Source of the DNA: Paracoccaceae bacterium
GTDB lineage: Bacteria; Pseudomonadota; Alphaproteobacteria; Rhodobacterales; Rhodobacteraceae
Length of the DNA: 64,000 bases
Reading direction: 5' to 3'
Assembly (NCBI GenBank): GCA_017854585.1
Contig: JAFMHK010000014.1
Coordinates: forward strand, 18,595 to 82,594
A model generated the notes under the pieces. It saw only the letters and a list, made by a program, of their open reading frames with translations. It was not told where the DNA came from and made no database searches. Below are positions 15,587-25,122 of the stretch, in pieces (position 1 is the stretch's first letter; each line of letters opens with the position of its first letter). Position numbers and translations under genes: made by a program.

Positions 15587-17881
15587 ATGAGATTTCGCTT
15601 TCCGATTGTCATTATCGACGAGGACTTCCGCTCGGACAACTCCTCGGGCCTAGGGATCCGTGCGGTTGCGGAGGCCATCGAACGCGAGGGTTTCGAGGTT
15701 CTCGGCACAACCAGTTACGGCGATCTGTCACAATTTGCACAACAACAGTCACGTGCCAGCGCCTTCGTGCTGTCGATCGATGACGAGGAATTCACCCCCG
15801 GTCCCGATCTTGATCCGGCGGTCGTGAACCTGCGGACCTTCATCGAGGAAGTGCGTTGGAAGAACGAAGACGTGCCGATCTATATCTACGGTGAGACCAA
15901 GACCAGCAGGCATCTTCCCAATGATATCCTGCGCGAGTTGCACGGCTTCATCCACATGTTCGAGGACACCCCCGAATTCGTGGCGCGCCACATCATCCGC
16001 GATGCAAAGGCCTATCTTGAAAGCATTCAGCCGCCGTTCTTCAAGGCTTTGCTCGATTATGCCGAGGATGGTTCCTATTCGTGGCATTGTCCGGGGCATT
16101 CCGGCGGTGTGGCCTTTCTCAAGAGTCCGATCGGCCAGATGTATCACCAGTTCTATGGCGAAAACATGCTGCGCGCGGATGTGTGCAATTCCGTGGAGGA
16201 ACTGGGACAGCTGCTGGATCACGATGGGGCGATTGGCGCGTCCGAACGCAATGCCGCGCGCATCTTCAATGCCGACCACTGCTTCTTTGTAACCAACGGA
16301 ACTAGCACATCCAACAAGATGGTCTGGCACCACACCGTCGCACCCGGCGATGTTGTCGTCGTCGATCGCAACTGCCACAAGTCGATCTTGCACAGCATAA
16401 TCATGACCGGGGCCATTCCCGTGTTCATGAAGCCAACGCGCAACCATTACGGAATCATTGGCCCGATCCCGAAGGCCGAGTTTGAGATTGACGCCATCAA
16501 GGCGAAAATCCGTGAAAATCCGCTGCTTGCCCATATCGACGCCGACACGGTCAAGCCACGCATCATCACCTTGACGCAGTCGACCTATGACGGGGTGCTT
16601 TACAACACCGAGACGATCAAGGGCATGCTGGATGGCTACATCGACAACCTCCACTTCGATGAGGCGTGGCTGCCCCACGCCGCGTTCCATCCGTTCTACG
16701 GCAGTTTCCATTCGATGGGCCGCAAGCGCGAACGACCGAGCAAGTCGGTGACCTATGCGACCCAGTCGATCCACAAGTTGCTGGCCGGGATCAGTCAGGC
16801 CAGCCAAGTGCTGGTGCAAGACAGCCAAACCACGAAATTGGATCGCCATCTCTTCAACGAAGCGTACCTGATGCATACCAGCACCAGCCCGCAGTACAGC
16901 ATCATCGCAAGTTGCGACGTAGCGGCCGCGATGATGGAGCCTCCGGGCGGACGCGCGTTGGTTGAAGAAAGCATTCTCGAGTCCCTCGATTTCCGCCGCG
17001 CGATGCGCAAGGTCGATCAGGAATACGGGGCAGATGATTGGTGGTTTCAGGTCTGGGGTCCGGACGAGCTGGATGAAGAGGGCGTTGATGACCCCGGCAA
17101 CTGGGTTCTGAAGAAAACCGACGCCGAAGGTGTGCAACCCGCTGACGGCGAGGAGTCGTGGCACGCGTTCGGAGACATGGCCCCCGGCTTCAACATGCTT
17201 GACCCGATCAAGGCCACGATCATCACCCCCGGCCTGAATCTGGATGGACGCTTTGAGGAAACCGGTATTCCCGCCTCGATCGTCACGAAATATCTGGCGG
17301 AGCACGGCGTTGTTGTCGAGAAAACCGGTCTTTACAGCTTTTTCATAATGTTCACGATCGGCATCACCAAGGGCCGCTGGAATTCGCTTCTGACCGAGTT
17401 GCAGCAGTTCAAGGATGACTACGACAAGAACCAGCCGATGTGGCGGTGCATGCCGAAATTCTGTGCCAAACAGCCACGTTACGAGAAAATGGGCCTCAAG
17501 GACATGTGCCAGCATGTTCATGCGCTTTATGCCAAGTATGACGTGGCGATCTTGTCGACCGAAATGTACCTGAGCGACCTGACACCTGCGATGACGCCCA
17601 GCGAAGCGTTTTCCCACATCGCGGCCCGGTCCACGCAACGTGTACCCATCGATGAGCTGGAGGGGCGGATCACGACAAGCCTTGTCACCCCCTATCCGCC
17701 CGGCATCCCGCTTTTGATCCCCGGCGAGGTGTTCAACAAGAAAATCGTTGAATACCTGAAATTCAACCGTGCCTTTGCGTGGAAATGCCCCGGATTTGAA
17801 ACGGATATTCACGGGCTGGTGCACGAGGAAGACGAAAACGGACAGGTGCAATATTTTGCGGATTGCGTAGCGGCAGAGTAA
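15587..17881 (+). CDS. Orn/Lys/Arg decarboxylase (PLP fold type I, AdiA/LdcC/SpeF class)
   Basis: A 764-residue protein with the three-part layout of inducible basic amino acid decarboxylases: N-terminal receiver-like wing (~1-130, starting IVIIDEDFRSDN), PLP domain (~150-590) and C-terminal domain. The PLP lysine is about residue 397 in ATQSIHKLLAGISQASQ; WHCPGHSGG and FDEAWLPHAAFHP are the usual active-site stretches. It makes agmatine, cadaverine or putrescine plus CO2, consuming a proton, so it serves acid resistance or polyamine supply; the substrate cannot be fixed by eye. AGGAG at 15572-15576 supports the ATG at 15587. No antiporter gene is adjacent, unlike classical acid-resistance pairs. 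Confidence 0.88.
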   Translation: MRFRFPIVIIDEDFRSDNSSGLGIRAVAEAIEREGFEVLGTTSYGDLSQFAQQQSRASAFVLSIDDEEFTPGPDLDPAVVNLRTFIEEVRWKNEDVPIYIYGETKTSRHLPNDILRELHGFIHMFEDTPEFVARHIIRDAKAYLESIQPPFFKALLDYAEDGSYSWHCPGHSGGVAFLKSPIGQMYHQFYGENMLRADVCNSVEELGQLLDHDGAIGASERNAARIFNADHCFFVTNGTSTSNKMVWHHTVAPGDVVVVDRNCHKSILHSIIMTGAIPVFMKPTRNHYGIIGPIPKAEFEIDAIKAKIRENPLLAHIDADTVKPRIITLTQSTYDGVLYNTETIKGMLDGYIDNLHFDEAWLPHAAFHPFYGSFHSMGRKRERPSKSVTYATQSIHKLLAGISQASQVLVQDSQTTKLDRHLFNEAYLMHTSTSPQYSIIASCDVAAAMMEPPGGRALVEESILESLDFRRAMRKVDQEYGADDWWFQVWGPDELDEEGVDDPGNWVLKKTDAEGVQPADGEESWHAFGDMAPGFNMLDPIKATIITPGLNLDGRFEETGIPASIVTKYLAEHGVVVEKTGLYSFFIMFTIGITKGRWNSLLTELQQFKDDYDKNQPMWRCMPKFCAKQPRYEKMGLKDMCQHVHALYAKYDVAILSTEMYLSDLTPAMTPSEAFSHIAARSTQRVPIDELEGRITTSLVTPYPPGIPLLIPGEVFNKKIVEYLKFNRAFAWKCPGFETDIHGLVHEEDENGQVQYFADCVAAE

Positions 17882-18035
17882 CCGGGCTGCGGCCCGAGGC
17901 TTTGCCGCCACGGCACGGAAAGCTGAACTTGCCCACCTCGTCCGGGGACGGCAGGCCGTGATCACCAATTGATTGCGCCAAGTTCAATAGCCGAACCCGG
18001 AAAGCCGCGGTCGGTGCAACAAGAAGGGTCATGCC

Positions 18036-19118
18036 ATGTCACTGCCCAAGACGATGCGCGCGATGGTCACCATGGGCCATGGAGGTCTGGAGCAGATGGT
18101 CTGGCACACGGATTGGCCAACACCTGTTGCCGCACCCGGCGAGGTCTTGGTCCGGGTGGGGGCCTGCGGGCTGAACAACACCGACGTGAACACGCGGTCC
18201 GGCTGGTATTCCAAGGCCGTCACTGCGCCCACGACCGCCGAAGGCCATGAGACCGAGGACGGCGCGGACCCGGCATGGGGCGCGCCCCCGATTGCCTTTC
18301 CCCGCATTCAGGGTGCCGATGTCTGTGGCCGGATCGTTGCGGTCGGCGACGGCGTCAGCGCGGCGCGCATCGGCGAACGCGTGATCACCGACAACTGGCT
18401 GCGCGATGCGGCAGATCCGGCGGATATCACCAAGGCCGGGTATTTCGGGTCGGAGCGCGACGGCGGCTTTGCCGAATACACCACAATGCCGGCGCGCAAC
18501 GCGATCGCAATCTCATCCGCCCTGTCCGACGCGGAATTGGCGACGTTCAGTTGTTCGTATTCCACCGCCGAGGGCATGCTGACCCGCGCCAATGTCACCG
18601 CCGACGATACGGTGCTGGTGCCGGGTGCCTCGGGGGGCGTGGGCGGGGCGTTGGTGCAGCTGGCCAAGCTGCGCGGGGCGACGGTAATCGCGATGGCGTC
18701 CGACGCAAAGCATGCAGACGTGGCCAAACTTGGCCCCGACATGATCATCGCCCGCGCGCCCACCGATCTGCGTCGCGCCTTGGGCACGGCAAGGATAACG
18801 GTCGTTGCCGATGTGGTGGGTGGCGCGCAATGGCCCGCGCTGATCGACATTCTGGAACGCGGCGGGCGCTATACCTGTTCGGGCGCGATTGCCGGGCCGA
18901 TTGTCACGCTGGATCTGCGGACCCTCTACTTGCGGGATCTGACGTTCACGGGGTCAACCGTCATCCCGCCCCGGGTGACCGAGACCCTTGTCCGTCATAT
19001 CGAGGCGGGTGCGATCCGGCCCGTGTTGGCCGCGACCTACCCGCTGTCAGAGCTTCATGCCGCGCAGACGGCCTTCATCGCCAAAACGCATACCGGGAAC
19101 ATCGTCGTCACGCCCTGA
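18036..19118 (+). CDS. MDR-family oxidoreductase, quinone-reductase/alcohol-dehydrogenase-like
   Basis: A 360-residue medium-chain reductase with the GroES-like N-terminal half (VGACGLNNTDVNTRSGW, where zinc ligands of classical ADHs are replaced) and a Rossmann half with VLVPGASGGVGGALVQLAKLRGA. The lack of catalytic zinc ligands and of the structural four-cysteine cluster points to the QOR-like, zinc-free branch that uses NADPH on quinones or enones, although some are annotated as alcohol dehydrogenase. A ~25-residue insert (EDGADPAWGAPPIAF) precedes the second strand. Single gene, 154 bases after the decarboxylase. Confidence 0.82.
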   Translation: MSLPKTMRAMVTMGHGGLEQMVWHTDWPTPVAAPGEVLVRVGACGLNNTDVNTRSGWYSKAVTAPTTAEGHETEDGADPAWGAPPIAFPRIQGADVCGRIVAVGDGVSAARIGERVITDNWLRDAADPADITKAGYFGSERDGGFAEYTTMPARNAIAISSALSDAELATFSCSYSTAEGMLTRANVTADDTVLVPGASGGVGGALVQLAKLRGATVIAMASDAKHADVAKLGPDMIIARAPTDLRRALGTARITVVADVVGGAQWPALIDILERGGRYTCSGAIAGPIVTLDLRTLYLRDLTFTGSTVIPPRVTETLVRHIEAGAIRPVLAATYPLSELHAAQTAFIAKTHTGNIVVTP

Positions 19119-19261
19119 CGATCACACCCCCGACTGATAGCCGCGAGGATGGCCTGATCGATCATCTGCCGGGCTGTCCCTGCGGGATGGTCGCGGGTTT
19201 ATCCGCCCTTTTGGCTTGTCCTTTGGAATGAAGCGCATGATCGGCAGGCCATCGTGACGAA

Positions 19262-19275
19262 TTGATCGCGATCAA
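19262..19275. promoter_or_regulatory. Perfect FNR-type box TTGATCGCGATCAA
   Basis: Fully palindromic and identical to TTGAT-N4-ATCAA. It is centred 65 bp before the preferred PEP synthase ATG at 19334. With FNR at -41.5 the transcript would start near 19310, leaving a ~24-base leader, an ordinary class-II arrangement. Confidence 0.8.
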
Positions 19276-19333
19276 TCCCGCCCCGGTGTTTCACGCCATG
19301 GTCGGTGCATCTTTCCCAATCTGGATGTCCGCC

Positions 19334-21712
19334 ATGCCACCTCCTCCCCCCCTTGTGCTTGATTTTGCAGATGTGAAGCGCGGTGATGTCGCGGTGGTTG
19401 GCGGCAAGAACGCATCTTTGGGCGAAATGATCGGCGCGCTGTCACCAAAGGGGATCATGGTGCCACCGGGTTTCGCCACCACGGCCGATGCTTTCCGCGA
19501 CTATCTGGCCAAGAACGGCATGGAAGCGGAAATAAAGACACATCTTGATGCCTATGCCGATGGACAGACACCTCTGCCGGACACCGGAAAGGCGATCCGC
19601 GCCCTAATCTTGAAGGGTGTGTGGCCCAAGAAAACGGCAGATGCGATCACACAGCATTACCGGCGCATCTGCAAGAACGCCGAGGCCGAAGACCTGCCTG
19701 TGGCCGTCCGGTCGAGCGCCACGGCCGAGGATCTGCCGGAAGCAAGCTTTGCCGGACAGCAAGAAACCTTTCTGAATGTCATCGGAGAGGCGGCGCTTCT
19801 GGAGGCGTGCAAGCGATGCTATGCATCGCTGTTTACCGACCGCGCGATATCTTACCGTCAGATGCAGGGGTTCGCGCATGATCAGGTCGCCCTGTCGATC
19901 GGCGTGCAACAAATGGTTCGGGCCGATACCGGAGGCTCGGGGGTGATGTTTTCCATCGACACCGAATCCGGGTTTCCAGACGCGGTGCTGATCAACGCGG
20001 CATGGGGATTGGGGGAAAACGTGGTGCAAGGGGCCGTCGATCCCGATGAGTATCAGGTCTATACGCCATTCCTGACGAACCCAGACCTGACGCCAATCCT
20101 TGAAAAGCGACTTGGTGCGAAGGCGATGAAGATGATCACTGATCGCGAAGGCAAGCCGCGCAATGTCCCGACATCCAAGGCCGAGCGCGAACGCTTTGTG
20201 CTGGCTGACGATGAGATACTGTTCCTCGCGCGTCAGGCCAAGATCATCGCCGATCACTATGGCCAGCCGATGGATATCGAGTGGGCGCGTGATGGCGGAA
20301 CCAACAAACTCTATATCGTGCAGGCCCGCCCCGAAACCGTCCAGTCGCGGATCGATGTCGGGATATTGAAATCCTACACAGTGGACAATCCGGGCCGCGT
20401 GATTGTGACTGGGTTGAGCGTTGGAAGCGCTGCGGTCGCTGGCCGGGTCTCCATCATTGAAACGGCCGACGACATCGGACGTTTCGTCGAGGGGTCGGTT
20501 CTGGTGACCCGAACCACCGATCCCGATTGGGTGCCGATCATGAAACGGGCCGCCGCCATTGTCACCGACCATGGCGGCCGCACTTCGCATGCCGCCATCG
20601 TCAGCCGCGAATTAGGGCTGCCCGCGATTGTCGGTTGCGGGAATGCGACGCACGTCTTGCACGACGAACAAGATGTCACCGTATCTTGCGCGGGCGGCGA
20701 AGAAGGCGTCGTGACCGACGGTATCGCCAAGGTGACAGTCGTTGAGGAAGCGCTGGAAAGCCTTCCCGACACCCGAACGCAGGTGATGCTGAACCTTGCC
20801 AACCCAACCGCAGCGCTGCGGTGGTGGCGGCTTCCGGTGGATGGCGTCGGGCTGGCACGGATGGAGTTCGTGATCAACAACGTGGTGCGGGTGCATCCGA
20901 TGGCCTTGGCCCATTTCGAAAAGGTGCAAGATCCAGCCGCGCGTGCGGACATCACGGCGCTGACAAAGGGGTATGCCAGCAAGCCAGAGTATTTCGTTGA
21001 TCAGCTGGCGCGCGGCCTGTCGCGGATTGCGGCGTTTTGCTATCCCAAGCCGGTCATCGTGCGGATGAGCGATTTCAAGACCAATGAATACGCCGCCCTT
21101 CTGGGCGGACGCGATTTTGAACCGGCCGAGGAAAACCCGATGATCGGGTTTCGCGGCGCATCGCGCTATTACTCCGATGAATATCGTGATGGTTTCGCGC
21201 TTGAATGTCAGGCCATCGCGCGTCTGCGCGGGTCGATGGGGTTTGACAACGTGATTGTCATGATCCCGTTTTGCCGGACGCCGGAAGAAGCCGATCGCGT
21301 GCTGGCGGTGATGGCCGAGCATGGGTTGGAACGCGGGCGTGACGGCCTTGCAGTGTATGTGATGTGCGAGATCCCGGCGAACGTGGTGCGGGCCGCCGAT
21401 TTCGCGGAGCGCTTTGACGGATTTTCCATTGGTTCCAACGACCTGACCCAACTGACACTCGGCATCGACAGGGACTCGGACACATTGGCCCACCTGTTCC
21501 GCGAAGATGACCCCGCGGTTCTGTGGATGATCGAAACCGTGATCAACGCCGCGCACAAGGCGGGCAGCAAGGTCGGGTTTTGCGGACAGGCCCCCAGCAA
21601 CGATCCCGCCTATGCGCAGCGGCTGGTTCGGTTCGGGATCGACAGCGTTTCGGTGACACCGGACAGTTTCATCCAAGTCCTGCAGAACGTGGCAAAGGCC
21701 GAAACGGCGTAG
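19334..21712 (+). CDS. ppsA: Phosphoenolpyruvate synthase
   Basis: A 792-residue PEP synthase (pyruvate + ATP to PEP + AMP + Pi). The N-terminal ATP-grasp part has VVGGKNASLGEM and AVRSSATAEDLPEASFAGQQET; the swivelling domain has the phosphohistidine around residue 419 in GGRTSHAAIVSRELGLPAIVG; the C-terminal TIM barrel has the catalytic Cys near 750 in GFCGQAPSN. The frame stays open upstream to 19262, but that start would lie inside the FNR box, so the Met at 19334 (or 19325) is more likely; neither has a strong Shine-Dalgarno. A PEP synthase under an FNR-type box suggests a role in carbon rerouting when oxygen falls. Confidence 0.9.
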   Translation: MPPPPPLVLDFADVKRGDVAVVGGKNASLGEMIGALSPKGIMVPPGFATTADAFRDYLAKNGMEAEIKTHLDAYADGQTPLPDTGKAIRALILKGVWPKKTADAITQHYRRICKNAEAEDLPVAVRSSATAEDLPEASFAGQQETFLNVIGEAALLEACKRCYASLFTDRAISYRQMQGFAHDQVALSIGVQQMVRADTGGSGVMFSIDTESGFPDAVLINAAWGLGENVVQGAVDPDEYQVYTPFLTNPDLTPILEKRLGAKAMKMITDREGKPRNVPTSKAERERFVLADDEILFLARQAKIIADHYGQPMDIEWARDGGTNKLYIVQARPETVQSRIDVGILKSYTVDNPGRVIVTGLSVGSAAVAGRVSIIETADDIGRFVEGSVLVTRTTDPDWVPIMKRAAAIVTDHGGRTSHAAIVSRELGLPAIVGCGNATHVLHDEQDVTVSCAGGEEGVVTDGIAKVTVVEEALESLPDTRTQVMLNLANPTAALRWWRLPVDGVGLARMEFVINNVVRVHPMALAHFEKVQDPAARADITALTKGYASKPEYFVDQLARGLSRIAAFCYPKPVIVRMSDFKTNEYAALLGGRDFEPAEENPMIGFRGASRYYSDEYRDGFALECQAIARLRGSMGFDNVIVMIPFCRTPEEADRVLAVMAEHGLERGRDGLAVYVMCEIPANVVRAADFAERFDGFSIGSNDLTQLTLGIDRDSDTLAHLFREDDPAVLWMIETVINAAHKAGSKVGFCGQAPSNDPAYAQRLVRFGIDSVSVTPDSFIQVLQNVAKAETA

Positions 21713-21740
21713 CCGGGACAGCAATCGCCATCTGCTTGGA

Positions 21741-22124
21741 TCACGAGCTTGCGGGTTGTTTCGACAGATGCATCGACAACCGAAGCACAGCCGCCAGAAT
21801 GGCCTGCGCCAATACGGCGGAACGGCCCGATCCGATGACGGCGTCGTTGTCGCGAACCTCGCTTTCACGCAGGAAGCAGCGCCACTGGCCGTCCTTGTCG
21901 TTGGCGCGGCCATGGATATGAACCGCCCAATTGGGATAGGCCTCATCCGCGACGATCAAGGCACCGTCCGTTGTGCAGATATGCTGCGGGGTGGCCACGA
22001 TATGTGACATCTTTTCAGGCAGCAGAAAGGTCAGGGCGTGAATGACCGCATCAAAATCGGCAACCGATAGATCCTTGCGATCTTCGAGTTGCGAGATAAG
22101 GAGTTCAAGTTCGGGATCTTTCAT
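21741..22124 (-). CDS. Conserved-looking protein of unknown function (127 aa)
   Basis: A 127-residue acidic, soluble protein without signal peptide. It starts MKDPELELLISQLEDRKDLSVADFDAVIHALTFLLPEKMSHI and has a beta-rich middle (GALIVADEAYPNWAVHIHGRANDKDGQWRCFLRES) followed by a helix (SAVLAQAILAAVLRLSMHL). This strand-then-helix pattern is like small ABA-sandwich proteins of phage or plasmid origin, but I cannot name the family. It is convergent with ppsA and preceded by an FNR-like box at 22206. Confidence 0.6.
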   Translation of the reverse strand: MKDPELELLISQLEDRKDLSVADFDAVIHALTFLLPEKMSHIVATPQHICTTDGALIVADEAYPNWAVHIHGRANDKDGQWRCFLRESEVRDNDAVIGSGRSAVLAQAILAAVLRLSMHLSKQPASS

Positions 22125-22205
22125 GGCTGACTTCCATCTTGTTTGGGGCGGTGCGCCGTACGCGTTGGCAATTGGGTCACGATAGCCACCTTTTGCAGGG
22201 CGCTA

Positions 22206-22219
22206 TTGATCTGCCTCAA
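22206..22219. promoter_or_regulatory. FNR-like box TTGATCTGCCTCAA
   Basis: One mismatch to TTGAT-N4-ATCAA. It is centred 88 bp upstream of the start of the 127-residue unknown gene (minus strand, start 22124), which is its only possible target because the gene on the other side ends towards it. Confidence 0.55.
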
Positions 22220-22352
22220 TCGCCCCACAAAGGGTCAGATGCAGGCGATTGCGCGGGGTCGCATCTTGGTAGAGTTGCCGGGATTGCGACGGTGCAAGGT
22301 TTGGTCTTGGCGCCGAACTTCGGAGCCATTGGGCAGCACCCGGATCGGCACC

Positions 22353-22751
22353 TCAGCCCCAATTCGCCGACAAGGCGCGCAAGATGTCGGTTCGGCTGAT
22401 CTGGCCCACCAGTACTCCTCCCTTCACCACGGGGAACCGCCGATAAGGCCCGTCGAGGAAGACCCTTGCCGCGGCCAGAAGATCCAGATCGGGGGTGATC
22501 GTGATGACATCTGTCGACATGTAAGCTGCAACCGGCCTGCCCCAATCACGGTAATAGCTGGCTTCAAGCGCGGCCCGTAACGCATCCTTCTCCGTCAGGA
22601 TCCCGACAAGCTGGCCGTCATCATCGATGACCGGCGCACCTGAAAACCCATGATCCAGCAACACGCGGACGGCGCCGTTGATTTCCTGATCGGGCGAGAG
22701 TGTGACAGGGCTGCGAACCATGTGATCGGACACAAGGGTGAGGGTACTCAT
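22353..22751 (-). CDS. CBS-domain pair protein, last gene of the nqr operon
   Basis: A 132-residue protein made only of two CBS domains (roughly 5-60 and 72-130): VSDHMVRSPVTLSPDQEINGAVRVLLDHGFSGAPVIDDDGQLVGILTEKD and then MSTDVITITPDLDLLAAARVFLDGPYRRFPVVKGGVLVGQISRTDILRAL. Such stand-alone pairs bind adenine nucleotides and report energy state to a partner. Its ATG overlaps the nqrM stop (ATGA), tying it to the Nqr transcript. Energy-dependent control of Nqr is a hypothesis; I know of no CBS subunit of Nqr. Confidence 0.85.
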   Translation of the reverse strand: MSTLTLVSDHMVRSPVTLSPDQEINGAVRVLLDHGFSGAPVIDDDGQLVGILTEKDALRAALEASYYRDWGRPVAAYMSTDVITITPDLDLLAAARVFLDGPYRRFPVVKGGVLVGQISRTDILRALSANWG

Positions 22752-22921
22752 TCCGGGGACCGTTCGGTTGTGGCCTTGGGGCAACCGGCACATCCGCTGC
22801 CCGCCCCGCACGCAAGCCCGCCGCATGACCCCTTGATCGGACCGCGCCCCGTCAGGGTCCCGATTGCCATGCCCAGCACGGCAAGGCCAATGATCCCGAG
22901 GGAAAGGAAGAATGTGGTCAT
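22748..22921 (-). CDS. nqrM: Na+-Nqr maturation protein NqrM
   Basis: A 57-residue protein with one membrane helix (residues ~3-25, FFLSLGIIGLAVLGMAIGTL) and a cysteine-rich tail KGSCGGLACGAGSGCAGCP. NqrM is needed for assembly of Na+-Nqr and is thought to deliver iron for the Fe centre between NqrD and NqrE. Its small size and place after apbE are normal for nqr operons. The gap to apbE is 23 bases. Confidence 0.85.
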   Translation of the reverse strand: MTTFFLSLGIIGLAVLGMAIGTLTGRGPIKGSCGGLACGAGSGCAGCPKATTERSPE

Positions 22922-22944
22922 GGTGAAACCTCCGACGTTGTGGG

Positions 22945-23898
22945 TCATACGACCAGATGCGACGCGAACTGACCCGTCGGGATGCTTGCGCCAGTATCGT
23001 GCGGACCAATGATGAAAAGCCCCGAAATGTTGTGCGCCCGCGCGAATGCGGGGCCTTCGCGCCCCATCGCCAACAACGCCGTTGCCAGCGCGTCCGCCTC
23101 CATTCCGGTTTCGGCAAGCACGGAAACGGACGCGGCGTAGCCCGTGGCGGGGCGGTTGTTGACCGGATCGATGACATGGCTGAGCGCCACGTCGCCCATC
23201 AGGCCATTGTGGCGATGCCCCGAGGTGGCCAACGCCAAGTCCCCCGGCGCAACGATATGGCGCACGGCAAATTCCGGTGACACCGGATCTTCGATCGCGA
23301 CGGTCCATGGCCTGCCGGATGGATGGCGGCCAACGGCGCGCAATTCGCCCCCCAATTCCAGCAAGAAATCGGTTCCACCCTGCGCGACAAGTTCATCGAT
23401 CAGACAATCCAGTGCAAACCCCTTGGCAAGGCCGCACAGATCAAGGGTCACGCCCGGCGCGGATTTGTGCAACGCGGTGCCATCCAGCGTGATCTGATCC
23501 GCGCCCCCCGGCTGGCCAACGATCGGCCCAAAGCCAAAGCGGTGCGTGATCGGGCCTGTCGTGGGGTCGAAATGACCATCCGTTGCTCGCCCCGTCGCAA
23601 GTGCCGCATCCACCACCCGTGCCATCATGTCCGGGATCACGACAACCTGACTGACATCCGCACGGTTGAACCGCGACAGATGGGACGCGGTCCGGTATGG
23701 CGACATCATGACATCAATCGCGTCGATGACCCGCGTGATGGGCGGCAAAATTGTTGCCGTGTTGGCCGTACCGGCAACCAGCCGCCACGTGCTGCCAAAT
23801 GCCCGGCCACCAAGGATCCCGGGATTGGCTTTGGCCAACGTCGGCGTCACTGTCAGGGCGAGGCTGCCAAGGATCACGCTGCGCCGGGTCAGGTCCAT
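22945..23898 (-). CDS. apbE: FAD:protein FMN transferase ApbE
   Basis: A 317-residue ApbE-family flavin transferase with an N-terminal Tat-like or Sec-like signal (LTRRSVILGSLALTVTPTLAKA). Family motifs are GSTWRL, PYRTASHLSRFN, DGHFDPTTGP, LDLCGLAKGFALD and the FAD-binding HVIDPVNNRPATGY. It attaches FMN through a phosphoester bond to Thr/Ser of the SGAT-type motif in NqrC and NqrB. In this cluster NqrC has that motif but NqrB does not, so its likely only local target is NqrC. Confidence 0.9.
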   Translation of the reverse strand: MDLTRRSVILGSLALTVTPTLAKANPGILGGRAFGSTWRLVAGTANTATILPPITRVIDAIDVMMSPYRTASHLSRFNRADVSQVVVIPDMMARVVDAALATGRATDGHFDPTTGPITHRFGFGPIVGQPGGADQITLDGTALHKSAPGVTLDLCGLAKGFALDCLIDELVAQGGTDFLLELGGELRAVGRHPSGRPWTVAIEDPVSPEFAVRHIVAPGDLALATSGHRHNGLMGDVALSHVIDPVNNRPATGYAASVSVLAETGMEADALATALLAMGREGPAFARAHNISGLFIIGPHDTGASIPTGQFASHLVV

Positions 23899-23901
23899 TG
23901 G

Positions 23902-25122
23902 TCACACTCCGAAATCGTCGTTCATGATATTGGCGGGATCGACCCCCAGATCGTCCAGCATCTTGAGAACCGCGGCGATCATCAGGGGCGGACCACACAG
24001 GTAGTATTCGCAGTCTTGCGGCGCGGGATGATCACCAAGGTATCGTTCCCGCGCGATGTCGTGGATGAACCCGGTGTCTCCGGTCCAGCCACCGTCAGGT
24101 TCGGGATCGGACAGCGCCACGGTCCACCGGAAATTGTCATGACGGGCGGCCAGTTCGTTCAGTTCCTCCACGTAATAGAGGTCGGCAATACTGCGTGCGC
24201 CATACCAGAAGCTGACTTTCCTGCGGCTTTGCTGCCGGTCCAGCACATCGAAGATCATTGCACGCAGCGGGGCCATGCCCACGCCACCGCCAAGAAAGAC
24301 CATCTCGCGCGCGGTATCTTGAATGCGAAACGTGCCGAACGGCCCCGCGATGGAAATCGCATCGCCCTGATTGACCGAGAACAGCCAAGACGACACGATC
24401 CCCGGCGGCACGCCAGACGCGCGCGGGGGCGGCAGGGCAAGCCGGATGTTCAAGACGATCCGGCCCTCCTCGGTATCACTGGGCAGGTTGGCGATTGAAT
24501 AGGCGCGGGTCACCGGTTCTGTCGTCGTGACCGAAAGGTTTCGCAGCGGCACCCATCTTTCGGCGAACCGATCGGGCACCGCGATCCGGGAATAATCAAG
24601 CGCAAAGGGCGGTGCGGTGATCTGGATAAAGGCCCCCGCGAACAGATGGGCCGCGTTGCCGGGCGGCAGGTCCAGAACGATCTCACGGATCAACGGTGTC
24701 AGTGTGGTGACCGATGCAACGCGGGCGTCATAGGCTTCCGCGGCCAACAGATCGTCACGAACGCGGACCGCCATGTCGCCACGCAACGTTACCTGACACG
24801 CCAAGTGCATTCCGGCGCGCAACTCGGCCGGTGACAGACGCGCGATTTCGACTGGTAAGGGCGGCGGGCCGTTGCCCGTGACCTGCACGCAACACAAGCC
24901 GCAGGTGCCAGCGCCCGCGCAGGCCGATGGCACCAGCACGCCATTGTCGTTCAGAATCGACAGCAGCTTGCGCCCGGTTTGTGCGGCGATCGCGTTAGTG
25001 TCATTCACCGTCAGCGTGGCGGGCCGTGACGGGACCATGATCTGGCGGGCCAGCATCACGAAGGCCGTCAGAACCAGCATGATGACCACCAACACCGCTA
25101 TGCCCAACACCATCGTCATCAT
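23902..25122 (-). CDS. nqrF: Na+-translocating NADH:quinone reductase subunit F
   Basis: A 406-residue NADH-oxidising subunit. One N-terminal membrane helix (~3-25), then a 2Fe-2S ferredoxin domain with [12 protein letters not shown] and the fourth cysteine in MHLACQV, then an FAD/NADH reductase domain with RAYSIAN (FAD), [23 protein letters not shown] (NADH) and the end [25 protein letters not shown]. Electrons enter from NADH via FAD to the 2Fe-2S centre. The start ATG overlaps the nqrE stop by four bases. Confidence 0.93.
   Translation of the reverse strand: MMTMVLGIAVLVVIMLVLTAFVMLARQIMVPSRPATLTVNDTNAIAAQTGRKLLSILNDNGVLVPSACAGAGTCGLCCVQVTGNGPPPLPVEIARLSPAELRAGMHLACQVTLRGDMAVRVRDDLLAAEAYDARVASVTTLTPLIREIVLDLPPGNAAHLFAGAFIQITAPPFALDYSRIAVPDRFAERWVPLRNLSVTTTEPVTRAYSIANLPSDTEEGRIVLNIRLALPPPRASGVPPGIVSSWLFSVNQGDAISIAGPFGTFRIQDTAREMVFLGGGVGMAPLRAMIFDVLDRQQSRRKVSFWYGARSIADLYYVEELNELAARHDNFRWTVALSDPEPDGGWTGDTGFIHDIARERYLGDHPAPQDCEYYLCGPPLMIAAVLKMLDDLGVDPANIMNDDFGV

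Noticed and set aside
17884..17897. Small hairpin CGGGC-TGCG-GCCCG after the decarboxylase
   Set aside because: Five-bp stem with no T run; too weak to call a terminator in GC-rich DNA.
15749..17968. 739-codon minus-strand frame opposite the basic amino acid decarboxylase
   Set aside because: Antisense shadow; the plus-strand protein carries all catalytic motifs.
17969..17990. TTGAT...TTCAAT sequence before the MDR gene
   Set aside because: Half-sites are not at the 4-base spacing of an FNR box; treated as chance.
19262..19333. Upstream in-frame starts for PEP synthase (TTG at 19262)
   Set aside because: It would begin inside the FNR box and gives a non-conserved extension; Met at 19334 fits family length.
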